This document shows positions 26,067-34,793 of a stretch of 64,000 nt of DNA, piece by piece (within the stretch, counting starts at the first letter, position 1; each line of letters opens with the position of its first letter). Source of the stretch: Bacillus_I endophytica_A. Its GTDB lineage: Bacteria; Bacillota; Bacilli; Bacillales; Bacillaceae_H. The position numbers and the translations under genes were made by a program. The DNA lies in NCBI RefSeq assembly GCF_026790145.1, contig NZ_JALAMS010000015.1:62001-126000 (forward strand). Reading direction: 5' to 3'. The notes under the pieces were generated by a model, which made no database searches, was not told the DNA's origin, and was given only the letters and a program-made list of their open reading frames with translations.

Positions 26067-26743
26067 GAGACATTAATCCTTTCGTCAGCAAGATCTAGAA
26101 TCTTAGCTACCACTTCTTCGATTGTTAATGAAGTTGTATCAATTTCTACTGCATCTTCTGCTTTTCGAAGTGGAGAAACTTCTCGTTCAGAATCAAGCTT
26201 GTCACGCTTGGCAATATCAAGCTTAAGCTGTTCTAAATCTGAATCAAATCCCTTTAGTTTATTTTCTTCATAGCGTCTATACGCTCTTTTTTCTACTGAA
26301 GCAAGTAAGAAAACTTTTACTTCTGCGTGTGGAAGAACATGTGTCCCAATATCGCGTCCGTCCATTACAACTCCACCGCCTTTTGCTAACTTGCGTTGGC
26401 GGTCAACCATTTCTTTACGAACTTCTCCATGTTTTGCAACGATGGATACTTCTTTTGTTACTTCATTTGTACGAATTTGTTCTGTTACATCTTCTTCATT
26501 AATGAAGATAAGTTGACCTTGCGGAGAAGGCTTTAATGTAATATCTAACGTGTATAAAAGATCTATTAGGGCTTGTTCGTTTTGAAGATTTACTTTTGTT
26601 CTTTGCGCCTCATAAGTTAGGGCTCGATACATTGCCCCCGTATCAACATAAATATAAGATAAGTTAGTAGCGACGATTTTAGCAACAGTGCTTTTTCCTG
26701 CAGCCGCTGGTCCATCAATCGCAATTGAAATGTGCTTTTCCAT
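26063..26743 (-). CDS. cmk: Cytidylate kinase
   Basis: Phosphorylates CMP and dCMP with ATP. P-loop DGPAAAGKSTVAK (about residues 9-21), TGAMYRALT and MDGRDIGTHVLP are conserved NMP-kinase elements. 226 aa, full length, with GGAGGA before the ATG at 26743. Confidence 0.96.
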   Translation of the reverse strand: MEKHISIAIDGPAAAGKSTVAKIVATNLSYIYVDTGAMYRALTYEAQRTKVNLQNEQALIDLLYTLDITLKPSPQGQLIFINEEDVTEQIRTNEVTKEVSIVAKHGEVRKEMVDRQRKLAKGGGVVMDGRDIGTHVLPHAEVKVFLLASVEKRAYRRYEENKLKGFDSDLEQLKLDIAKRDKLDSEREVSPLRKAEDAVEIDTTSLTIEEVVAKILDLADERINVS

Positions 26744-26790
26744 GCGTCCTCCTCTAGTTATTTTAAAATTTCAATTCGTGCATATGTGAA

Positions 26791-26824
26791 CGAAAAAAAA
26801 GCAGGGATTTCCACTCCTGCATGC
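26791..26824 (-). terminator. Terminator of ypfB
   Basis: A short GC stem, GCAGG with CCTGC (26801-26820), followed on the minus strand by eight T residues. Confidence 0.65.
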
Positions 26825-26873
26825 TTTCCTTGAGTATCTTGTTTACTCTCTCTTTATCTTATCATACGTTCCC

Positions 26874-27050
26874 TTACTGGTCGAACGTTTCCACAATTTT
26901 TGTGATATTCTCTTTTGTTACGCCTTCGTATTGAGGAATTTTTGAAATATATGGGCTGATAGCTTCGACCCGCAGAAGAGCCTGAGAAAACAGTAAACAA
27001 AAGAGCTGGATAATAAGAAGCTTAAAAAGAACCCGTTCTACTTTTTTCAA
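26874..27050 (-). CDS. ypfB: YpfB-like small membrane protein (TTG start)
   Basis: A 58-aa frame starting with TTG at 27050, preceded by GGAG at 9 nt. The translation, beginning MKKVERVLFKLLIIQLF and ending YEGVTKENITKIVETFDQ, has one hydrophobic segment near residues 8-26 and a short extracytoplasmic-looking tail. The pattern and the site between ypfA and cmk match B. subtilis YpfB (DUF5359), of unknown function. The non-ATG start makes it easy to miss. It has its own terminator. Confidence 0.8.
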   Translation of the reverse strand: MKKVERVLFKLLIIQLFCLLFSQALLRVEAISPYISKIPQYEGVTKENITKIVETFDQ

Positions 27051-27120
27051 CTATGATCACTCCATTAAGCTATAAAAGTTATTTCTTTATCCATTATGGG
27101 GCAATCATTTTTGTTTTATT

Positions 27121-27777
27121 CTAAAGAAGACCTTTTCTCTTTAGTTCTCTCTGTACTTCCAGCGTGTATCGAATAAGTGCCTCTTGCTCTTTAACTCCAA
27201 GCGTTAAAAACTTCACCCCGACATTATGTTGCTTTTCTATATGAGAGGGCAAAATATTAATAATCTCCGCTTCAGTTTGTATATGATAATATTGATCAGA
27301 TAGCTCAAAAACGAGCCAAACGTTTATTGTATCTCCCTTTTGAAAAAAAACTCCTTTTTCTTTAACAGCTAAAAGAGCTCCGCTTGCGCTGATGTTTTTC
27401 GTGATTGTTGTAAAAGGCTCAAATGTCCCATCTAGAGAGTGAAGAGCTGCAGGAAGTGTTGCATCAACGCGGACATACTCACGTCGTTGGTATTTAACTA
27501 AGCTTTCTTCTCCTTTATAATGAAGCTGTATCATAGGAATTTCCTTTTTTATACGCCCAACAACTTCCGTTGAAAAATGGTATGTCACTCCATTCTCCTC
27601 TACAAAATAAGCTTTTAACCTTGTATGCATAAGAAGAAAGGCACTCTTTTTAGTTGCTTGATGAATAGGATAATCAATATAAATATATCCTTCTCCTTCC
27701 TCAACAACTTTGCAATAGTACTTTCCTTCTCCGTTTACTTCTTCTAACCTCAACGATGTTCCAACCTTCAGCTCCAT
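27121..27777 (-). CDS. ypfA: PilZ-domain c-di-GMP receptor, YpfA/DgrA type
   Basis: The C-terminal PilZ domain begins near residue 95 with YQRREYVRVD, containing the R-x3-R motif, and NISASGA, the (D/N)-x-S-x2-G motif, both needed to bind cyclic di-GMP. The N-terminal YcgR-type domain covers residues 1-90. In B. subtilis this protein (YpfA, DgrA or MotI) binds c-di-GMP and inhibits the flagellar stator protein MotA. I chose ATG at 27777; a GTG two codons earlier is possible. Confidence 0.9.
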   Translation of the reverse strand: MELKVGTSLRLEEVNGEGKYYCKVVEEGEGYIYIDYPIHQATKKSAFLLMHTRLKAYFVEENGVTYHFSTEVVGRIKKEIPMIQLHYKGEESLVKYQRREYVRVDATLPAALHSLDGTFEPFTTITKNISASGALLAVKEKGVFFQKGDTINVWLVFELSDQYYHIQTEAEIINILPSHIEKQHNVGVKFLTLGVKEQEALIRYTLEVQRELKRKGLL

Positions 27778-27867
27778 AAACACTCTCTTCCTCTCTACTT
27801 GTTACCGTTCCTTTTTCATATGACAGGATAACTCACTATATTTTACTAATTATTATTAAAACATGAA

Positions 27868-27900
27868 CAAAAAAAAAGAGAAAGGGAATCCCTTTCTCTT
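27868..27900 (-). terminator. Terminator of sleB-ypeB
   Basis: AAGAGAAAGGG and CCCTTTCTCTT form an 11-bp stem around AAT, directly after the ypeB stop; the minus strand continues with nine T residues. Confidence 0.92.
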
Positions 27901-29256
27901 CTAAACACCATTATAAATTGGTTCTGTGTTATCCATTTTCTTCACATCTTCTTCATTTCCACTTTCAGCATTAATAAAAATACGGTATGTGTCTTTATTA
28001 ATGGTTCCTAAAAACTCATAGCACAGTACTTCTTCACCAAGATCATTTTGAATAATCGCAAGTCTTTCTTCTTGGATGAGTACATTTTCATTAATTTTCT
28101 TTTTAGCTTCATCAGCGTTAAGAGCAGGCTTTGGAATTTCACGGTCATAGTGTGCAGCTAAGAAATCTGCTGCTGAAAACCCGACAATACTTCCATCTCC
28201 AAGTGAAACTTTAATTTTCACAGCATCTGGATAAATACGAACTCCTTGTCTCTCTTCTACAAATGTAAAAACTCCTACATTATCATATTGAGCACTATCA
28301 GATGCCACAAGACTTTCAAATCTTTGATCTTTTAAAAATTTCATCGCTTTATTCATTGCTGTATTCAAGCTGATATTTTGCTTATCTACATCAACATGGC
28401 GAATAGCCCAAATTGGATAACCACCTTTTTTCGTAATATCCATATTTGTTTCTTGTTCTTTTCCAGGCTCTTGGATACGTAGGCTGTAAAATTTATAGTT
28501 TGCTCCATTTCCATTTTTCGTTACATCAATCTTTGCATTTTTGTCTAATTCGAGGAACGAACGTGCAACTTTCTTTGCTTCATTCTCATCAATTTCTTTT
28601 CCTTTTAGTTTTGAGAAGTTTTTATTTCCCTCTTCACTGCTTGCATTTGTTGGACCAAAATCAGTCTCTGAATATTCTCCAGCTCTCTTTTCAACTGTCT
28701 TCAAACCATCAATAATTGTGTTGTCAGCTTGAGCATCGTTTGTGGCAAGCGCCATTTCGACGTCCATCCAGCGAAGATTATCTTCTAATACTAAATTTTG
28801 TACTTTCCGTAAATCTTGCTGAATATCTGTAGACTGTTTATAAAGCTCTTCTAGTCTTCCGTACTCCTCATCTGTTAACGGGTTTTTATCTAAATCACGT
28901 ACGCCAACTCGGTACGAAAAATCGCTAACATTTGAAAGAAACTCTTCTGTTTTATTGAAAGGAACAAGTGTTAAAGGAAGCTGTCCAACGTTACTATGTG
29001 CTTCAGATGTTACACGCCAAACTTCCGTTAATGCCGGGGAAAGCTGATCTCTTGAGCTCATAGCAAGCGTTGAACCCATTTTGTCATTCAATAAGCTCAT
29101 ATCATATGTTAAATCATGGAAAGCTCTTTGGTAGTTATTTTCCGCTTGCAAAAGAACTGCTGTTTTTTCTTTATGTTCTTGGTACCCCCAATACCCAACA
29201 CCTATAATCCCAATAGAAAGGATACAAATCAATATTGTTCGTAACATATTGCTCAC
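27901..29256 (-). CDS. ypeB: Germination protein YpeB
   Basis: Partner needed for the spore-lytic enzyme SleB to be stored and stabilised in the dormant spore. A single N-terminal membrane anchor (about residues 7-24) is followed by a long helical region and PepSY-type repeats in the C-terminal half (around residues 230-430, with DENEAKKVARSFLELD and NADEAKKKINENVLI). 451 aa, normal length. It follows sleB by 4 nt, the usual two-gene operon. Confidence 0.94.
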   Translation of the reverse strand: MSNMLRTILICILSIGIIGVGYWGYQEHKEKTAVLLQAENNYQRAFHDLTYDMSLLNDKMGSTLAMSSRDQLSPALTEVWRVTSEAHSNVGQLPLTLVPFNKTEEFLSNVSDFSYRVGVRDLDKNPLTDEEYGRLEELYKQSTDIQQDLRKVQNLVLEDNLRWMDVEMALATNDAQADNTIIDGLKTVEKRAGEYSETDFGPTNASSEEGNKNFSKLKGKEIDENEAKKVARSFLELDKNAKIDVTKNGNGANYKFYSLRIQEPGKEQETNMDITKKGGYPIWAIRHVDVDKQNISLNTAMNKAMKFLKDQRFESLVASDSAQYDNVGVFTFVEERQGVRIYPDAVKIKVSLGDGSIVGFSAADFLAAHYDREIPKPALNADEAKKKINENVLIQEERLAIIQNDLGEEVLCYEFLGTINKDTYRIFINAESGNEEDVKKMDNTEPIYNGV

Positions 29257-29260
29257 CTCT

Positions 29261-30232
29261 TTATCTACAGAATATATGTTTCCCTATTTTCTTAATTTGC
29301 GGTCTTGACCATATCCATGCACTTGTAGCAGTATCTGGATTAAAATAATATTCTGCGTTTCCTGTTGGGTCCATGCCGTTTAAAGCATCTAGAACCGCAT
29401 TCTTAGCCGTTTGGTTTGGAGTAAGCCAAATTTGACCATCAGCAACCGCTGTAAAGGCCCCAGGTTCAAAAATGACGCCTGCTGGTGTATCAGGGAACGA
29501 CGGGCTTTCCGTACGGTTGATAATAACAGCTGCAACAGCAACTTGACCAATATATGGTTCACCTCGAGCTTCTCCGTAGACAGCATTGGCCATCAAATTA
29601 ATGTCATTTTGTGAATACCCATCAGGAACATTTGCTGCTTGTGGTTTATTAGAGCTTCCTGTTTTTGTAGCAGATTGCTGTGTCCCTTGGTTTCCACCAG
29701 GGGATGCTTGATTTCCTTTAGCTCCACTAGTTCCTTTTTGCCCAGCGTTATTTGTGCTGCCTTTAGATGTTCCACCTTTGTTAGAACCTCCGCCAGCCTG
29801 TCCGCCTCCTTTTGATCCACTGCTTCCTTTTTTGACTTGTTGATCAAGCGGTATATTTCCATAGTGCGAAAAATTTCGTCCTTTTCGGATTTGCTCTTTT
29901 ACATATCCTTCATGATATTTTGTTGCAGCAACAAGTTTTCTCTTCATTTCAGGCCCTACTAATCCGTCTACTTTCATTCCAAATTCATACTGAAAGTTTC
30001 TTGATGCCCAGTACGTTCTCCATCCAAATACTCCATCAATTGGTCCAGTATAAAAGCCTACATACTGCAACCTTGACTGTAGCTCTATTACATCATTACC
30101 AACAGCTCCATGCTGAATTACTTGATTTGAAAAGGCTTTGGCTACATTTTTGTCAGAAAAAGTTGGAATAAAGACCCATTGACATATGAATAGTACAAAT
30201 AAAATATTCCTTACTTTACGAAACCGAATCAT
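29261..30232 (-). CDS. sleB: Spore cortex-lytic enzyme SleB
   Basis: Lytic transglycosylase that degrades spore cortex at muramic-delta-lactam during germination. A signal peptide (residues 1 to about 34) is followed by a peptidoglycan-binding domain (GNDVIELQSRLQYVGFYTGPIDGVFG), a Gly/Ser/Thr/Lys-rich linker of about 75 residues and the SleB hydrolase domain starting LMANAVYGEARGEPY, with the catalytic glutamate. At 323 aa it is longer than the B. subtilis enzyme because of the linker. Expected to be sigma-G controlled; upstream TGAATA exists but no -10 at correct spacing convinced me. Confidence 0.95.
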   Translation of the reverse strand: MIRFRKVRNILFVLFICQWVFIPTFSDKNVAKAFSNQVIQHGAVGNDVIELQSRLQYVGFYTGPIDGVFGWRTYWASRNFQYEFGMKVDGLVGPEMKRKLVAATKYHEGYVKEQIRKGRNFSHYGNIPLDQQVKKGSSGSKGGGQAGGGSNKGGTSKGSTNNAGQKGTSGAKGNQASPGGNQGTQQSATKTGSSNKPQAANVPDGYSQNDINLMANAVYGEARGEPYIGQVAVAAVIINRTESPSFPDTPAGVIFEPGAFTAVADGQIWLTPNQTAKNAVLDALNGMDPTGNAEYYFNPDTATSAWIWSRPQIKKIGKHIFCR

Positions 30233-30328
30233 CCTATACCCTCCTAAATCATACCTGATTGATGATAAGAGTATTTTTTGTAAAGTCCGCTATTTTATTC
30301 AGATCTCACCTTTCCTTCCCTTCATAAG

Positions 30329-30363
30329 AAAAACCCCTTAAAAGCAGGGGCTTTTAAGGGGTT
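30329..30363 (-). terminator. Terminator of prsW
   Basis: AAACCCCTTAAAAG paired with CTTTTAAGGGGTTT around CCCCTG (30331-30363), followed on the minus strand by T residues, about 60 nt past the prsW stop. Confidence 0.88.
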
Positions 30364-30424
30364 TACGCGTTGAAACCATTTAATTTATCTTTTTTCCATA
30401 AACTTCTAAACCTTATCTTTCACA

Positions 30425-31099
30425 TTAAGAAGGAGTAAAAAAATCGCTCACAGGTGGTTTTGTTTTTTTGGCTTTTTTAACTTTCCATAGCCCTAACCCC
30501 CATAGAAAAACCATGAATGGAATCATTAATACCATCCAATTATCAATCGTTCTTAAGATATAGTCGTACATTCCATGAAGTAAAATGGGAATAAATAAAG
30601 AATATGTGAGCCATTTTCTACGGCTGCTTTTCCCAAAAAACTTTCCTTTCCCAAGATAGTATCCCATAACAACGCCGAAAAGGGCATGACTCGAGACAGG
30701 TAAAACTGCACGAGCAAAAGCGTCTTGCACACCGTTCGCAACAAGGTAAAGGATGTTTTCGGCAGTAGCAAAGCCTAATGAAACAGCGGCTCCATATACA
30801 ATGCCGTCGTAGTGTTCATCAAATTCCACATGCTGAAAAATTGTAAAGTAGAGTACAAACCATTTAAAATACTCTTCTAAAAATGAAGTTGTAAGAAAGG
30901 AATTTAAAAATGCCCCTTGCAACACTTGCTCTTCTTGCATGACATACTGTATAAACATAATAGGCAACACAAGGACTGCCCCAAAGATAAATGTTTTTAA
31001 GACAACTGAGATTGGCTCTGTTTCGTACTCATCTTTTAAATAAAAGTAGCTCAAAAGCGCCAGTCCAGGGGCAATGCCTGCTGAGATGATTGCGAGCAT
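30425..31099 (-). CDS. prsW: Membrane protease PrsW
   Basis: Multi-pass membrane protease of the Abi/PrsW clan; in B. subtilis it makes the first cut in anti-sigma factor RsiW, releasing SigW. Family motifs in order: SFLEEYFKW with the paired glutamates, VSSHALFGVVMGYYLG and LLHGMYDY with histidines, set in about seven or eight membrane segments. 224 aa, typical length. Its place next to sleB and ypdA matches B. subtilis ypdC. No sigW/rsiW is in this window. Confidence 0.93.
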   Translation of the reverse strand: MLAIISAGIAPGLALLSYFYLKDEYETEPISVVLKTFIFGAVLVLPIMFIQYVMQEEQVLQGAFLNSFLTTSFLEEYFKWFVLYFTIFQHVEFDEHYDGIVYGAAVSLGFATAENILYLVANGVQDAFARAVLPVSSHALFGVVMGYYLGKGKFFGKSSRRKWLTYSLFIPILLHGMYDYILRTIDNWMVLMIPFMVFLWGLGLWKVKKAKKTKPPVSDFFTPS

Positions 31100-31213
31100 T
31101 CAAGCGCCTCTTTTCTCTTTTTTTTAATCGTACCATGTTCATTAGTGATTGAGAATGGTTTCAGTTAAAAGAATTTACTATTCCTAGTTCATAATTCATA
31201 AGGAGGGATAAAC

Positions 31214-32179
31214 ATGCGAAAGATTCACATCATCCATACTGGCGGAACTATTTCTATGGAAGAAGACCAAAGGGGAGCTGTTAAGCCAGGGGATAAACAT
31301 CCGCTTAGCGATCTTTCAGGTTTATTTGATATTGAAATTGATGTTCAAATTTCAGAAATTTTTCGTCTTCCGTCCCCGCACGTAACACTTGCACATATGC
31401 GCCAGCTTGCACAAGGGATTGAAGAAGCAATCCAAAATGGTGCCGAAGGTGTTGTTGTTACACATGGAACTGATACACTTGAAGAAACGGCATATTTCCT
31501 TGATCTTGTTCTACAACAAAACGTCCCTATTGTACTAACTGGTGCAATGCGTTCAAACAATGAGCTTGGAGCAGATGGACCGCACAACCTTTTTTCAGCT
31601 GTCGAAGTTGCGCTTTGTAAAGAAGCTGGAGATAAAGGTGTTCTCGTCGTCATGAATGACGAGATTCATACGGCAGCTAACGTTACTAAAACACATACAA
31701 GTAATGTGGCTACATTTCAAAGTCCTCAGTACGGACCGATTGGAATTGTAACAAAGCGTGGAGTAAATTTCCATCATGCTCCAACATCTCACGACCATTT
31801 TCCAATTACAGAAACAAAGAAAAATGTTATTCTCTTAAAAGCTTATGCAGGGATGGATGAACAGATTTTCCAAGCTCTCTCTTCTCTTAAAATAGATGGG
31901 CTCGTTATTGAAGCACTTGGTCAAGGAAACATGCCTCCTCAGACTGTACCGCAGCTTCAAAAGTATATTGAAAAAGGCATTCCAATTGTTCTTGTTTCCC
32001 GCTGTTTTAATGGTATTGCACAAGATGTGTACGGATATGAAGGCGGTGGAAGAATGCTAAAAGAACTTGGAATTATTTTTTCAAATGGGTTGAACGGTCA
32101 GAAAGCTCGTATCAAACTCGCCCTTGCATTAGAAACAACTTCAAATCACAAAGTTCTTTCTCAATATTTCACTCAATGA
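31214..32179 (+). CDS. ansA: L-asparaginase, type I-like
   Basis: Hydrolyses asparagine to aspartate and ammonia. Both catalytic threonine motifs are present: HTGGTIS near residues 8-14 and VVTHGTDTLEETAYFL near residue 85, plus LTGAMRSNNELGADGP. 321 aa without a signal peptide, so cytoplasmic. AAGGAGGG precedes the ATG at 31214. It stands alone between prsW and ypdA, divergent from prsW; in B. subtilis 168 the asparaginase genes lie elsewhere, so the location is a local difference. Confidence 0.9.
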   Translation: MRKIHIIHTGGTISMEEDQRGAVKPGDKHPLSDLSGLFDIEIDVQISEIFRLPSPHVTLAHMRQLAQGIEEAIQNGAEGVVVTHGTDTLEETAYFLDLVLQQNVPIVLTGAMRSNNELGADGPHNLFSAVEVALCKEAGDKGVLVVMNDEIHTAANVTKTHTSNVATFQSPQYGPIGIVTKRGVNFHHAPTSHDHFPITETKKNVILLKAYAGMDEQIFQALSSLKIDGLVIEALGQGNMPPQTVPQLQKYIEKGIPIVLVSRCFNGIAQDVYGYEGGGRMLKELGIIFSNGLNGQKARIKLALALETTSNHKVLSQYFTQ

Positions 32180-32206
32180 AAAAAGGCGACAATGCTCGCC
32201 TTTTTT
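32179..32206. terminator. Bidirectional terminator between ansA and ypdA
   Basis: AAAAAAGGCGA and TCGCCTTTTTT around CAATGC; symmetrical A and T runs serve both convergent genes. Both stop codons touch the structure. Confidence 0.92.
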
Positions 32207-33164
32207 ATGAAATAATATGTTTGGCAATAAGATCTCCATGAAAGCGTCCATTTTCAATAAAGATTTCATTTGCATTATTTCCTGCTGCAATGACACCTGC
32301 AATATAAATTCCTTCAACATTCGTTTCCATTGTTTCGCTGTTAAAATGCGGGCGACCAGTTTCTTCATCACGCTCAACTCCCATCTTATTCAAGAAGGCA
32401 TGATCTGGATGGTATCCTGTCATAGCGAAGACAAAGTCATTTTTAATCTTATGAACTTCTGTTCCTTTTACATATGTGAGATGCGATTCCGTGATTTCTT
32501 TCACATTCGCTCCAAACTCCATTTGAATGGTTTCGTTGCGAACAAGGGCTTCAAACTCTGGCAGCACCCAAGGCTTGATGCTTGGTGAATATTCAGCACC
32601 ACGGTATAACACTGTCACTCGCGCTCCTGCTTTTACAAGTTCAAGCGATGCATCAATACTTGAATTTTTCCCTCCGATTACCACAACATCACAGTTGTAA
32701 TAAGGATGTGCTTCTTTGAAATAGTGAAAAACTTTTGGAAGATCTTCGCCCTTTACGTTCATGTAGTTTGGATGGTCATAGTAACCAGTTGCAATGATTA
32801 CCTTCTCTGCTTCATACGTTTCCTTATCTGTAAAAATATGAAACATTCCATCTGATTGCTTTTCCACTTTAACGACCTTTTCGAACGCATTCACGCGAAT
32901 TTGTTTACGTTCAACAACTTCACGATAGTATGCAAGCGCCTGATTGCGCTTTGGCTTCCGATTTTCTGTGATAAAAGGAACATCACCTATTTCCAATTTT
33001 GCACTTGAACTAAAAAATGTTTGATGTGTTGGATAATGGTAGATTGCGTTCACAATGTTCCCTTTTTCAATAACAAGGGCATCTATCCCTTCCGCTTGCA
33101 GAGCAAGCGAGGCAGATAGTCCACAAGGGCCTCCTCCAACAATTATAACTCTTTCCTTTTTCAT
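32205..33164 (-). CDS. ypdA: Bacillithiol disulfide reductase YpdA
   Basis: FAD/NADPH flavoprotein that reduces bacillithiol disulfide and so completes the bacilliredoxin pathway. FAD-binding GGGPCGLSASLALQ starts near residue 10; the NADPH-binding VVIGGKNSSIDASLELVKAGA follows near 163; the late GIYIAGVIAAG motif closes the FAD site. It lacks the CxxC of thioredoxin reductases, as expected. 319 aa. Usually next to gudB, as here. Confidence 0.92.
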   Translation of the reverse strand: MKKERVIIVGGGPCGLSASLALQAEGIDALVIEKGNIVNAIYHYPTHQTFFSSSAKLEIGDVPFITENRKPKRNQALAYYREVVERKQIRVNAFEKVVKVEKQSDGMFHIFTDKETYEAEKVIIATGYYDHPNYMNVKGEDLPKVFHYFKEAHPYYNCDVVVIGGKNSSIDASLELVKAGARVTVLYRGAEYSPSIKPWVLPEFEALVRNETIQMEFGANVKEITESHLTYVKGTEVHKIKNDFVFAMTGYHPDHAFLNKMGVERDEETGRPHFNSETMETNVEGIYIAGVIAAGNNANEIFIENGRFHGDLIAKHIIS

Positions 33165-33250
33165 TGCCGCTCCTCCTTAGTCGTAAAAAAACTTCACTAT
33201 TTATTAAACTGTATAAGAGCAAGTAAAATTAAAGCTTTTTTCTTATAAAT

Positions 33251-33286
33251 TAAAAAAATCTCCTAATCTATATTAGGAGATTTTTT
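33251..33286 (-). terminator. Terminator of gudB
   Basis: AATCTCCTAAT and ATTAGGAGATT around CTAT, with seven T residues following on the minus strand. Confidence 0.9.
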
Positions 33287-33308
33287 GGATGGATGCAAAT
33301 ATAGGGCT

Positions 33309-34589
33309 TTAAATCCACCCTCTAAAACGAGAGGCTTCGGCCATTTTTCTAACACCAACCATATATGCAGCTAAGCGCATATCAACTTTTCTCGTTTTCG
33401 ATATATTATAAATGTTATGAAATGATTTGACCATTACTGTTTCCAGCTTTTTCTCTACTTCTTCTTCTGTCCAATAATAACCTTGGTTATTTTGAACCCA
33501 TTCGAAATAAGAAACAGTGACTCCACCAGCGCTCGCTAGCACATCTGGCACAAGGAGAATGCCTCTTTCAGATAAAATTTTAGTTGCTTCAAGCGTTGTA
33601 GGCCCGTTTGCTGCTTCAACTACAATGCTTGCTCGTATATCATTTGCATTTTCTTCTGTAATTTGATTTTCGATAGCTGCTGGGACAAGAATATCACACT
33701 CAAGTTCTAAAAGCTCTTTGTTTGTAATTGTACTATCAAAAAGCTTTGTTACAGTACCAAAACTATCTCGTCGATCTAGTAAATAATCGATATCAAGACC
33801 GTTTGGATCATGAAGAGCTCCGTATGCATCAGAGATGCCAACTATTTTAGCTCCAGCATCATGCATAAATTTGGATAAAAAGCTACCTGCGTTTCCAAAT
33901 CCTTGAACAACAACGCGTGCTCCTTCTAGTTCAATTCCTTTTGCTTTCGCTGCTTCACGAATGCAAATTGTTACCCCTTTAGCTGTTGCTGTTTCACGAC
34001 CATGTGAGCCACCAAGCACAAGCGGTTTTCCTGTAATAAAACCAGGAGAATTAAATTCATCAATTCGGCTGTACTCATCCATCATCCATGCCATAATTTG
34101 CGAGTTTGTAAAAACATCTGGAGCTGGAATATCTTTCGTCGGTCCAACAATTTGGCTAATGGATCTTACATAGCCGCGACTTAAGCGCTCAAGCTCACCA
34201 AATGACATATTACGTGGGTCACATACAATACCGCCTTTTCCACCACCATAAGGAAGATCAACGATACCACATTTTAAACTCATCCAAATAGAAAGCGCTT
34301 TAACTTCTTTTTCTGTTACACCCGGGTGAAAACGAATTCCTCCCTTTGTTGGCCCAACAGCATCATTATGCTGTGCACGGTAACCTGTAAAAACTTTCAC
34401 AGAGCCATCATCCATACGTACAGGAATCTTCACTGTCATTAATCGTAAAGGCTCTTTCAAAAGCTCAAATACTTCTTCTGGATACCCTAACTTTTCTAAA
34501 GCACTATGTATAACAGTTTGAGTTGACTTTAATACATCGTTTTTGTCTCTATCATCATGTTCATTGGTTTGCATTTTATCGGCAACCAT
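33309..34589 (-). CDS. gudB: NAD-dependent glutamate dehydrogenase
   Basis: Oxidatively deaminates glutamate to 2-oxoglutarate and ammonia. The glutamate-binding region VGPTKGGIRFHP, PYGGGKGGIVCDP with catalytic lysine, and the NAD motif VVQGFGNAGS are conserved; the end is the typical EASRFRGWI. 426 aa. The segment TEKEVKALSIWMSLK has no duplicated Val-Lys-Ala, the nine-base repeat that makes gudB inactive in B. subtilis 168, so the enzyme should be active. GGGAGG stands before the ATG. Confidence 0.95.
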   Translation of the reverse strand: MVADKMQTNEHDDRDKNDVLKSTQTVIHSALEKLGYPEEVFELLKEPLRLMTVKIPVRMDDGSVKVFTGYRAQHNDAVGPTKGGIRFHPGVTEKEVKALSIWMSLKCGIVDLPYGGGKGGIVCDPRNMSFGELERLSRGYVRSISQIVGPTKDIPAPDVFTNSQIMAWMMDEYSRIDEFNSPGFITGKPLVLGGSHGRETATAKGVTICIREAAKAKGIELEGARVVVQGFGNAGSFLSKFMHDAGAKIVGISDAYGALHDPNGLDIDYLLDRRDSFGTVTKLFDSTITNKELLELECDILVPAAIENQITEENANDIRASIVVEAANGPTTLEATKILSERGILLVPDVLASAGGVTVSYFEWVQNNQGYYWTEEEVEKKLETVMVKSFHNIYNISKTRKVDMRLAAYMVGVRKMAEASRFRGWI

Positions 34590-34641
34590 TTAGAGAACCT
34601 CCCACAGTCAAATATAGTAAATGGTGCTTCTTTCATGACAT

Positions 34642-34669
34642 AGTATACACCTTTCATATGCTGATGCAA
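34642..34669 (-). promoter_or_regulatory. Likely sigma-A promoter of gudB
   Basis: TTGCAT (34669-34664) and TATACT (34647-34642) with a 16-bp spacer on the minus strand, about 55 nt before the ATG. Confidence 0.6.
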
Positions 34670-34740
34670 AGAGAAAAACGCAAAATTTCACATTTAAAAA
34701 TCGACTTTCTTGAAAGCGATTAATTCTTCTCTAGAAATTT

Positions 34741-34788
34741 AAAAAAAGAGCGACTATATGACGAACGTTCGTCATATAAAATCGCTCT
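34741..34788 (-). terminator. Terminator of mecB/ypbH
   Basis: A long stem: AAGAGCGA, three unpaired T, TATATGACGAA and its complement TTCGTCATATA then TCGCTCTT; the minus strand ends in seven T. Confidence 0.9.
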
Positions 34789-34793
34789 TCTTT

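Noticed and set aside
29593..29862. Repeats in the Gly/Ser/Thr-rich part of sleB as a tandem repeat or mobile piece
   Set aside because: It is a low-complexity linker between two known domains, without exact DNA repeat units.
30240..30300. Possible sigma-G promoter of sleB (TGAATA near 30,295)
   Set aside because: The best -10 like element (AATACTC) is 20 bp away instead of 17-18, so I did not list it.
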